From: Clostridia bacterium
GTDB lineage: Bacteria > Bacillota > Clostridia > Oscillospirales > UBA644
Length of the DNA stretch: 5,054 nt
Direction of reading: 5' to 3'
Assembly: GCA_014872655.1 (NCBI GenBank)
Contig: WHHJ01000090.1
Location: 1-5,054, forward strand
Shown: piece after piece, positions 1 through 4,906 of the stretch
How the letters are laid out: each line of letters begins with the position of its first letter
How positions within the stretch are numbered: the stretch's first letter is position 1
Notes under the pieces: model-generated
Told to the model about the DNA's origin: nothing
What the model saw: only the letters and a program-made list of their open reading frames with translations
Database searches by the model: none
Program-made: the position numbers and the translations under genes

Positions 1-2
1 TT

Positions 3-71
3 TGGGGCGGCATTAACCTCATGGAGGGGTACGGCAACGATAACCCCGGCGCGAATGCTCATGTGTCATAA
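3..71 (+). CDS. 3' end of an unrecognised upstream gene (partial)
   Basis: The third frame is open from the window edge to a TAA at 69-71 and gives 22 residues, beginning WGGINLMEGYG and ending GANAHVS. The stretch is clearly richer in GC than the following 120 bases, as expected for a gene end followed by an AT-rich spacer. The tetracycline-resistance leader begins soon after it, so this is probably the last gene of the element backbone or an earlier cargo gene. I do not recognise the protein, and too little is present to assign a family. Inside the window the reading frame rests only on its openness and on the composition change. Confidence 0.5.
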   Translation, partial: WGGINLMEGYGNDNPGANAHVS

Positions 72-131
72 AGAAACACACAAGAGATTGATAGACAGCA
101 GCCTACTATTCCGTAAATTTTGTTTCAGGAC

Positions 132-160
132 TTTCTTTTTCAATGCCGATATGCTATAAT
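132..160 (+). promoter_or_regulatory. Extended -10 promoter of the tet gene
   Basis: A perfect TATAAT lies at 155-160 and is preceded by TG at 152-153, which makes an extended -10 element. The -35 region seventeen bases upstream (132-137, TTTCTT) is a poor match to TTGACA, which an extended -10 commonly tolerates. Transcription would start near 166-168, shortly before the ribosome binding site of the leader peptide. The element sits where the promoter of attenuated tet genes such as Tn916 tet(M) is expected. Confidence 0.7.
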
Positions 161-189
161 ATTTCTATTCCAAGTAAGGAGTTAAAAAT

Positions 190-213
190 ATGCGGCAAGG
201 TATTCTTAATTAA
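190..213 (+). CDS. Tetracycline-resistance leader peptide MRQGILN
   Basis: A strong ribosome binding site (AAGGAG at 176-181) lies 8 bases before ATG 190. Seven codons, MRQGILN, are followed by TAA at 211-213. Part of the coding sequence (194-209) is complementary to 284-300, so ribosomes on the leader would control which hairpins form downstream. This is the logic of the transcriptional attenuation described for Tn916 tet(M), where a short leader ORF precedes the gene. The peptide probably has no function apart from its translation. It is too short for conventional gene calling. The start, ribosome binding site and stop are directly visible, and the regulatory role is inferred from the pairing. 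Confidence 0.7.
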   Translation: MRQGILN

Positions 214-374
214 CTATAATCAAATAGTGGGAACAAAGAATTGTAACCGTCCCTTGCAAGGGGCTTAGTTTTTTGTACCCTTTTTAAGAATACTTTTGCC
301 TTATATATTTGACATATCAAAAGAGCGACCGCTGCTTGCAGTGCGTTGTATGTATGTGTATGTCTATTCGCTAT

Positions 375-413
375 ATCCCCAGCGGTAAAAGTATTTTGCT
401 GCTGGGGATTTTT
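375..413 (+). terminator. Intrinsic terminator in the tet leader
   Basis: The arms ATCCCCAGCGGTAAAA (375-390) and TTTTGCTGCTGGGGAT (394-409) pair along 16 positions with two G-U wobbles and a three-base loop. Five T residues follow at 409-413. This is a strong Rho-independent terminator ending 34 bases before the tet start codon, so it can block expression unless antitermination occurs. Its inner stem is the segment that can alternatively pair with 284-300. Confidence 0.85.
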
Positions 414-446
414 ATGCCCTTTGGGGGCTGAATGGAGGACAAACAC

Positions 447-2366
447 ATGAAAATAATCAATATCGGCATTCTTGCTCATGTAGACGCAGGAAAAACGACT
501 TTGACAGAAAGCCTGCTCTATACCAGCGGAGCCGTTCCGGAATTAGGGAGTGTAGATAAGGGAACAACGCGGACAGACACCATGCTGTTGGAACGCCAGC
601 GTGGGATTACCATTCAAACGGCCGTCACTTCTTTCGGCTGGAAGAATTATAAGATCAATATTGTCGATACCCCCGGCCATATGGACTTTTTGGCGGAAGT
701 ATATCGCTCACTTGCTGTTCTTGACGGAGCAATTTTAGTAGTTTCCGCAAAGGACGGCGTGCAGGCACAAACACGGGTACTGTTCCATGCGCTCCAGAAA
801 ATGAAAATCCCAACGATTATTTTTGTAAATAAGATAGACCAGGAGGGCATTGACTTACAGAGCGTTTATCAAAATATCAGAGAAAAACTTTCTGATGATG
901 TCATGGTTATGCAAGATGTTTCGCTCACTCCGGAAGTGTCTCTGACAGACATTGAGGATATAGAAAAATGGGATTCTATTATTGCTGGAAATGATGAACT
1001 TTTGGAAAAATATATTGCGGGGGAACCTTTGAAAATACAAGATTTACAGAGGGAGAAATGCAGAAGAATGCAAAACGGTTCCCTGTTTCCTATTTATCAT
1101 GGGAGTGCAAAGAACAATATCGGAACTGAAAAGCTGATTGAAGTGATTGCAGAAACATTTACTTCTGGTGCGGACAACGATCAATCCGAGCTATGCGGAA
1201 GCGTTTTTAAAATCGAGTACACAGACCAGAAAAAGCGGCTCGTTTATTTGCGGTTATACAGCGGGACACTTCATTTACGGGATACGATTCTCCTGCCCCA
1301 AAATCAAAAACTAAAAATCACAGAAATGAGGATTCCGTCAAACGGAGAGATTATACCGGCGGACACAGCCTGTTGCGGAGAAATTGTTATTTTGACCAAT
1401 GACACTCTGAAGCTGAATGATACTCTCGGAAATGTAGAACTTTTGCCGCGCAAGGCATGGGAAAAAAATCCGATTCCTTTGCTTCGGACGACGGTGGAGC
1501 CGCAAAATCAGGAACAAAGAGACCTCCTGCTGAATGCCCTGACGGAAATTGCAGATACAGATCCGCTGTTGCATTACTATGTGGATACGATAACGCATGA
1601 AATCATCATTTCTTTTTTAGGAAAAGTCCAGTTAGAGGTTGTATGCTCTCTGTTAGTAGAGCGATACCATGTGAACATAAATGTGAAAGAACCTACGGTC
1701 ATTTATCTGGAAAGGCCATTAAAAACAGCCAGTTACACGATTCATATTGAAGTGCCGCCGAATCCGTTTTGGGCATCCATTGGCTTAACTGTAACGCCAC
1801 TTCCTGCCGGAAGTGGAACCCGGTTTAAAAGCAAAGTATCTCTCGGCTATTTAAACCAAAGTTTTCAAAATGCCGTTATGGAAGGGGTGCGTTATGGAAT
1901 GGAGCAAGGCTTATACGGTTGGGAAGTGACAGATTGTGAAATTTGTTTTGACTATGGAGTTTATTACAGTCCAGTTAGTACCCCCGCAGATTTTCGTTCC
2001 CTTGCTCCTATCGTGTTAGAACAGGCATTGAAAAGAGCAGGAACACAATTATTGGAACCATACCTTTCCTTTACCCTTTTTGCACCGCAGGAATATATTT
2101 CACGGGCTTATAATGACGCACCGAAGTATTGTGCAGTGATTGAATCAACCTTGCTTAAAAATGATGAAGTTATTTTTACGGGAGAAATCCCCGCCCGCTG
2201 CATCGGCGAATATAGGAATGATTTAAATTTTTATACAAATGGGAGAAGCGTCTGCCTTACCGAATTAAAAGGGTACCAAGAAATTTCCGGGGAGCCTGTA
2301 TTGCAGCCACGCCGTCCTAACAGCCGTTTAGATAAGGTTCGGCATATGTTTCAGAAAATAACGTAA
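447..2366 (+). CDS. tet: Tetracycline resistance ribosomal protection protein (Tet(M)/Tet(O)/Tet(W) family)
   Basis: This EF-G-like GTPase binds the ribosome and dislodges tetracycline from the 30S A site. I place the start at ATG 447, not the in-frame ATG at 432: GGAGG at 434-438 lies 8 bases upstream of 447, and the protein is then exactly 639 residues, the usual length for Tet(M), Tet(O) and Tet(W). The GTPase motifs are intact: AHVDAGKT at 10-17, RGITI at 52-56, DTPGH at 74-78, NKID at 128-131 and SAK at 220-222. The domain IV loop that reaches toward the drug site reads YYSPVSTPADFR at 506-517, in the same register as Tet(M). The C-terminal helix (RLDKVRHMFQK) is present. By eye it is closest to Tet(W) among the classes I can recall, with many substitutions and patches resembling Tet(O) and Tet(M). 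I therefore do not assign a class; Tet(32), a mosaic or a new class remain possible. It appears functional and attenuator-controlled. Confidence 0.95.
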   Translation: MKIINIGILAHVDAGKTTLTESLLYTSGAVPELGSVDKGTTRTDTMLLERQRGITIQTAVTSFGWKNYKINIVDTPGHMDFLAEVYRSLAVLDGAILVVSAKDGVQAQTRVLFHALQKMKIPTIIFVNKIDQEGIDLQSVYQNIREKLSDDVMVMQDVSLTPEVSLTDIEDIEKWDSIIAGNDELLEKYIAGEPLKIQDLQREKCRRMQNGSLFPIYHGSAKNNIGTEKLIEVIAETFTSGADNDQSELCGSVFKIEYTDQKKRLVYLRLYSGTLHLRDTILLPQNQKLKITEMRIPSNGEIIPADTACCGEIVILTNDTLKLNDTLGNVELLPRKAWEKNPIPLLRTTVEPQNQEQRDLLLNALTEIADTDPLLHYYVDTITHEIIISFLGKVQLEVVCSLLVERYHVNINVKEPTVIYLERPLKTASYTIHIEVPPNPFWASIGLTVTPLPAGSGTRFKSKVSLGYLNQSFQNAVMEGVRYGMEQGLYGWEVTDCEICFDYGVYYSPVSTPADFRSLAPIVLEQALKRAGTQLLEPYLSFTLFAPQEYISRAYNDAPKYCAVIESTLLKNDEVIFTGEIPARCIGEYRNDLNFYTNGRSVCLTELKGYQEISGEPVLQPRRPNSRLDKVRHMFQKIT

Positions 2367-2415
2367 TATTTTGTGCGTTATCACGGATAAAAATCTTTGA
2401 ATATAAGGAGAGTCT

Positions 2416-2460
2416 ATGTTAGTTTTGTTTTCAAGTCGGTTTTGTGTAAACTTATATTGA
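2416..2460 (+). CDS. Possible 14-residue leader ORF upstream of the AraC-type gene
   Basis: AAGGAG at 2405-2410 lies 5 bases before ATG 2416. The ORF encodes MLVLFSSRFCVNLY and stops at TGA 2458-2460. Its middle overlaps one arm of an imperfect inverted repeat, AGTCGG at 2434-2439 and CCGACT at 2483-2488, so ribosomes on the ORF could affect a structure in the leader of the next gene. No clear promoter is visible in 2367-2415. A chance ORF behind a purine-rich stretch cannot be excluded, and I do not know this peptide from any characterised leader. Short translated leaders are common before antibiotic-inducible genes in Firmicutes, which makes the position suggestive. Confidence 0.35.
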   Translation: MLVLFSSRFCVNLY

Positions 2461-2495
2461 GCAAACGGCCTTTATTTATAACCCGACTAATTTTG

Positions 2496-2514
2496 TATGC
2501 TAATGTCGAGCATA
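2496..2514 (+). promoter_or_regulatory. Inverted repeat upstream of the AraC-type gene
   Basis: TATGCT at 2496-2501 and AGCATA at 2509-2514 form a perfect six-base dyad around a seven-base spacer, 43 bases before the regulator start. It could be an autoregulatory operator or a small RNA hairpin. AraC-type proteins usually bind direct rather than inverted sites, so the assignment is weak. Confidence 0.25.
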
Positions 2515-2556
2515 TCTTTCTAAATTGTGATATTCTTATTCGGAAGGAGGGGCAAT

Positions 2557-3423
2557 GTGTTAAAGAAATTGAATGACGCGATGGACTATATTGAAGCGCA
2601 CCTGGAGGACGAGTTTTTACTTGAGAAGATTTCTGAGCATATAAATGTTTCAGATTATCATTTTAGAAAAATATTTTTTGCGCTTACCAATATGACGCTG
2701 AATGAGTATGTAAAAAACAGACGACTTTCAGAAGCTAACAAAGAATTGTTGCAGGGGGCGCAGGTAACAGATGTCGCTTATCAATATGGGTATCAATCCG
2801 TAGACGGATTTACACGTGCCTTTAAAAAATGGAGCGGTATCTTACCGTCACAAGTCGCAAAGTTGAAACAATGTAAATCATGCCAAAAGTTACAATTTGT
2901 TGTAACTATGAAGGGAGGAACTTTAATGGAATATAAAATTGTTGAAAAACCTGCTTTTACGTTTGCAGGTGTAAGTAAACGAGTGCCGTTACAATATGAG
3001 GGAGTAAACAACGCTATTTTGGAACTGGCACAAAGCATAACACAGGAACAGAAAGAAGAAATGCACCGGTTGCAAAACATTGAGCCATATGAAACTGTAA
3101 ATGTTTCCTATGAATCAGATACGAACTTTCTTGAAGAAGCTGGTGAATTAACGCATTTAATTGGAGTTTTAACAACTAAAAATGACATTAGCAGTAATCT
3201 GGACACATTTCCTGTTAAAGCTCATACGTGGGCAGTTTTTCCAAATGAAGGAATCTTCCCGTTTACTTTGCAGGATACAATGGCAAGAATCTACTCCGAA
3301 TGGTTTATGACGGCAGATTATGAACTGGCAGAGCCGTTTTCTTTCTCTTTTACAAAAATGGACGACAAAAAGCCCAACTACGCATACAGTGAAATTTGGA
3401 TTCCAGTAACAAAAAAAGAATAA
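2557..3423 (+). CDS. AraC-family regulator with GyrI-like effector-binding domain
   Basis: This is a predicted cytoplasmic transcription regulator of 288 residues. The start is GTG 2557: AAGGAGG at 2544-2550 lies 6 bases upstream, whereas the in-frame GTG at 2527 has no ribosome binding site. Residues 3-105 form the AraC/XylS double helix-turn-helix, beginning LKKLNDAMDYIEAHLED, with VAYQYGYQSVDGFTRAFKKW as the second helix-turn-helix and signature. Residues 124-288 (starting MEYKIVEKPAF, ending SEIWIPVTKKE) match the GyrI-like/BmrR-type ligand-binding fold; the AraC-GyrI pairing is that of Rob and related activators. These domains typically bind hydrophobic drugs or metabolites. The ligand and target here are unknown; the flanking tet and methyltransferase genes make a drug-responsive role plausible but unproven. 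The last codons, KKE and the stop, lie inside the 161-base direct repeat, so the original 3' end may have been replaced. An internal ribosome binding site and ATG precede the effector domain. Confidence 0.9.
   Translation: MLKKLNDAMDYIEAHLEDEFLLEKISEHINVSDYHFRKIFFALTNMTLNEYVKNRRLSEANKELLQGAQVTDVAYQYGYQSVDGFTRAFKKWSGILPSQVAKLKQCKSCQKLQFVVTMKGGTLMEYKIVEKPAFTFAGVSKRVPLQYEGVNNAILELAQSITQEQKEEMHRLQNIEPYETVNVSYESDTNFLEEAGELTHLIGVLTTKNDISSNLDTFPVKAHTWAVFPNEGIFPFTLQDTMARIYSEWFMTADYELAEPFSFSFTKMDDKKPNYAYSEIWIPVTKKE
2913..2928 (+). promoter_or_regulatory. Internal ribosome binding site and start for the GyrI-like domain
   Basis: GGGAGG at 2913-2918 lies 7 bases before ATG 2926, in frame with the regulator at codon 124. 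Initiation here would give a free 165-residue GyrI-like protein beginning MEYKIVEKPAF, which is a natural N-terminus for this domain family. It lies exactly at the domain boundary, after a linker rich in K, C and Q. Either it is a functional second start or it is a relic of fusion between a separate helix-turn-helix gene and a GyrI-like gene. Confidence 0.5.
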
Positions 3424-3571
3424 GCAATTACACTCAAATAGGAAAGCCAGCCGAGCCAGCGGGCAGTCAAGATAAACGGCGCATATGCGCCGCTGTTGAC
3501 AGCCCCGCCCGCCTTTGCTGGTAGGCAATCAAGGGGCGACAGCAAGGGGTGCTGCCGCCCTCTGATATTAT
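3411..3571 (+). repeat. 161-base direct repeat, copy 1
   Basis: This matches 4894-5054 at a constant offset of 1483 bases. I counted 16 mismatches and no gaps, about 90 per cent identity, with five of the mismatches clustered at 3561-3565. It begins with a run of seven A residues that encodes the last codons of the AraC-type gene, and ends just before the ATG at 3574. It is much richer in GC than its neighbours and strongly structured: a perfect 14-base palindrome at 3478-3491 (GGCGCATATGCGCC) and a hairpin whose arms are 3533-3544 and 3550-3560. No T-run follows either, so they are not typical terminators. It looks like a conserved leader or spacer ahead of the sigma-like gene. Confidence 0.92.
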
Positions 3572-3601
3572 AAATGAAACCCGTCAACCATACAACGCCC
3601 T

Positions 3602-4006
3602 ATGTGGGAGAAAGGGGGAATCATCTATGCCTTGCACAGAAGCATACAAAGAACACATCATGTACACGTTCAATGGCTTTGCAAGACCGTCATACACTAT
3701 GCGGCTATCAACGCATGGCGTGACAGGAGCAGACGGCGGCAAAAAGAAATATCCCTTGAATACCTCACAGAAGAAAAGTTTTACCCTTTAGGCACAACAG
3801 ACGAATATTTTGAAGCACCCCATGAAGAACACCCTATAACGATATGCGGTCAGGCAGTTATCCTCACCAATGGAAAACTTGCCGCCGTCCTGTTATCCCT
3901 GCCACAGAAAAACCGGGAAATCATTTTCCCTTATTTTTTCAAAAATGGGCTTACAATGGGTGAAAAATTCGAAAACCAAAGTATGATGAGGCAGGTATTG
4001 AAATGA
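3602..4006 (+). CDS. Sigma-70-like mobile-element protein, C-terminally truncated
   Basis: The 134-residue product resembles the small sigma-70-like proteins of clostridial conjugative elements, with a basic WRDRSRRRQKEISLEYLTEE segment at about 40-58 and LPQKNREIIFPYFF at about 99-112, the segment that normally leads into the region 4 helix-turn-helix. The expected downstream helix-turn-helix is missing: after YFF the sequence changes to about 22 unrelated residues ending MMRQVLK and stops at TGA 4004-4006. It is therefore probably a non-functional or altered remnant broken where the methyltransferase segment joins. ATG 3602 has no visible ribosome binding site. The ATG at 3574 sits just after the repeat but is in another frame, so a one-base change may have separated the original start from the body. 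The stop overlaps the next start (ATGA at 4003-4006), so residual translation could couple to the methyltransferase gene. In intact relatives the protein probably regulates element genes. Confidence 0.65.
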   Translation: MWEKGGIIYALHRSIQRTHHVHVQWLCKTVIHYAAINAWRDRSRRRQKEISLEYLTEEKFYPLGTTDEYFEAPHEEHPITICGQAVILTNGKLAAVLLSLPQKNREIIFPYFFKNGLTMGEKFENQSMMRQVLK

Positions 4007-4821
4007 AAGTTGTTTCTATATTAAATAAAAATAATGATTACCAGAGATTTGAAGTATTGAAGCATAATCGAAATAAAAGATATAAATATAATCAATTTAT
4101 TGTTGAAGGCGTAAGAAGTTTAAATGAAGCGGTTAAAAATAACTGGAAGATTATTTCTTTTATTTATGACAAGAATAATCTGTCAGGCTGGGCAAAACAT
4201 ATGATAGAAACAGTAAAAACAGAAGTCAATTATACTCTTACGGCACAGTTGCTAAAGGAATTAAGTGGAAAAGAAGAAACTTCTGAATTATTGGCTATTA
4301 TTGAAATGAGGGAAGACAGGTTAGAAAATGTTGCGTTATCTTCCAATCCATTTATTGTGTTATTTGACAGGCCCTCTAATAAAGGAAATTTAGGTACGAT
4401 GATACGTTCATGTGATGCGTTGGGAGTAGATATGTTGATAATTACTGGACATGCGGTTGATTTGTATGAGCCTGATGTAATTGTTTCGGCGATGGGTTCT
4501 TTTTTCAATCTTCCGGTGATTCGAATCATTCACAATGAGGATTTATATAAATTCGTTGAAAGCCTTAGAATAAAATACCCTGGCTTTAAGATCATAGGCA
4601 CAACAGCCCACCACGAAAAGCCTATCTATCATGAGGACTTGAAAACCCCGGTTATGTTAATGATGGGAAATGAAACCATGGGATTAAATAAGGCATTTAA
4701 GGAATATTGTGATGTTTTATGTACGATTCCTATGGCTGAAGATTCCTATGCCAGTTCTTTCAATGTCAGTTGTGCTGCATCTATAATGATGTATGAAATA
4801 GTAAGACAACGAATGAATTAG
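4003..4821 (+). CDS. SpoU/TrmH-family (SPOUT) RNA methyltransferase, possible resistance-type enzyme
   Basis: This 272-residue enzyme is predicted to transfer a methyl group from S-adenosylmethionine to a ribose 2'-OH in RNA. Residues 1-105 form the N-terminal substrate-binding region typical of TsnR/AviRb/RlmB-like proteins (KYNQFIVEGVRSLNEAV at 28-44). The catalytic domain has all three SpoU motifs: motif 1 at 122-143 (FDRPSNKGNLG, then MIRSCDALG, with N126 and the likely catalytic R135), motif 2 at 217-230 (MLMMGNETMGL) and motif 3 at 242-262 (IPMAEDSYASSFNVS, with N254). These are the knotted cofactor-binding elements. GAGGCAGG at 3988-3995 lies 7 bases before the ATG, and the start overlaps the preceding stop. 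The gene is visibly richer in AT than the sigma-like remnant and repeats around it, suggesting separate acquisition. The motif 1 context resembles AviRb and TsnR, which confer resistance through 23S rRNA, but housekeeping-type enzymes share it. Enzyme class is secure; target is unknown. Confidence 0.9.
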   Translation: MKVVSILNKNNDYQRFEVLKHNRNKRYKYNQFIVEGVRSLNEAVKNNWKIISFIYDKNNLSGWAKHMIETVKTEVNYTLTAQLLKELSGKEETSELLAIIEMREDRLENVALSSNPFIVLFDRPSNKGNLGTMIRSCDALGVDMLIITGHAVDLYEPDVIVSAMGSFFNLPVIRIIHNEDLYKFVESLRIKYPGFKIIGTTAHHEKPIYHEDLKTPVMLMMGNETMGLNKAFKEYCDVLCTIPMAEDSYASSFNVSCAASIMMYEIVRQRMN

Positions 4822-4906
4822 ACAGCATAACCCTTTTGAGAGTGAGCCAGAGAAAAGGGAGGAGCAGGCGTTCTACCTCAAAAGTCTGCAAATAAAAAAA
4901 GAATAA
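4822..4906 (+). pseudogene. 3'-terminal coding scrap of an unrecognised backbone gene
   Basis: One frame is open from just after the methyltransferase stop to a TAA at 4904-4906 and reads QHNPFESEPEKREEQ followed by AFYLKSLQIKKE. The charged, helical composition is like a natural protein C-terminus, and there is no start codon. The stop and the last three codons (KKE) lie inside the second repeat and are identical to those ending the AraC-type gene in the first copy. I infer that this is the surviving 3' end of the gene that originally preceded the repeat and sigma-like gene, cut off when the methyltransferase segment was inserted. I do not recognise the protein, and a chance open stretch of 28 codons remains possible. 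Confidence 0.4.

Larger units (their letters stand above)
190..413 (+). promoter_or_regulatory. Transcription attenuator of the tet gene
   Basis: Three segments can pair in alternative ways. Segment A (194-209, inside the leader peptide) is nearly perfectly complementary to segment B (284-300). Segment B is also complementary to segment C (384-399), which forms the inner stem of the terminator at 375-413. Between A and B lies a separate hairpin: the outer arms at 229-240 and 269-280 pair at about 10 of 12 positions, and an inner hairpin at 249-264 is followed by TTTTTT at 269-274. If A pairs with B, C is free to form the terminator. If ribosomes cover A, B can pair with C and disrupt the terminator. 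Ribosome-mediated attenuation is established for Tn916 tet(M); its operation here is inferred. Confidence 0.72.

Noticed and set aside
309..337. TTGACA at 309-314 as a second promoter for tet
   Set aside because: No -10-like hexamer lies 16-18 bases downstream, and the sequence is within the attenuator.
432..446. Upstream ATG at 432 as the start of the tet gene
   Set aside because: It overlaps the GGAGG that serves ATG 447 and would give five extra residues absent from the 639-residue family.
210..479. Minus-strand ORF of 89 codons across the tet leader
   Set aside because: It covers the promoter-proximal hairpins and terminator of the tet attenuator, has no recognisable protein features, and is explained by regulatory sequence.
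647..1598. Minus-strand ORFs inside the tet gene (647-850, 855-1040, 1338-1598)
   Set aside because: They are antisense shadows of a highly conserved coding region with no motifs or ribosome binding sites.
2378..2390. TTATC-ACG-GATAA hairpin after the tet stop as a terminator
   Set aside because: The stem is only five mostly A-T pairs and is followed by A residues, not a T-run, so it is too weak to call.
3478..3560. GC-rich hairpins in the repeat as a Rho-independent terminator for the regulator gene
   Set aside because: Neither hairpin is followed by a T-run, and the same structures precede the sigma-like gene start, so a leader role is at least as likely.
2793..3587. Minus-strand ORFs at 2793-3080, 3169-3528 and 3378-3587
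   Set aside because: They lie opposite the AraC-type gene and the structured repeat; cysteine-rich, low-information translations suggest antisense shadows.
3549..3791. Plus-strand ORF of 80 codons overlapping the sigma-like gene, with AAGGGGG before an internal ATG at 3627
   Set aside because: The other frame carries the recognisable sigma-like segments and stays open to 4006; this frame shows no family resemblance and ends early.
4230..4529. Minus-strand ORF of 99 codons
   Set aside because: It is antisense to the SpoU catalytic core, which is clearly the real coding strand.
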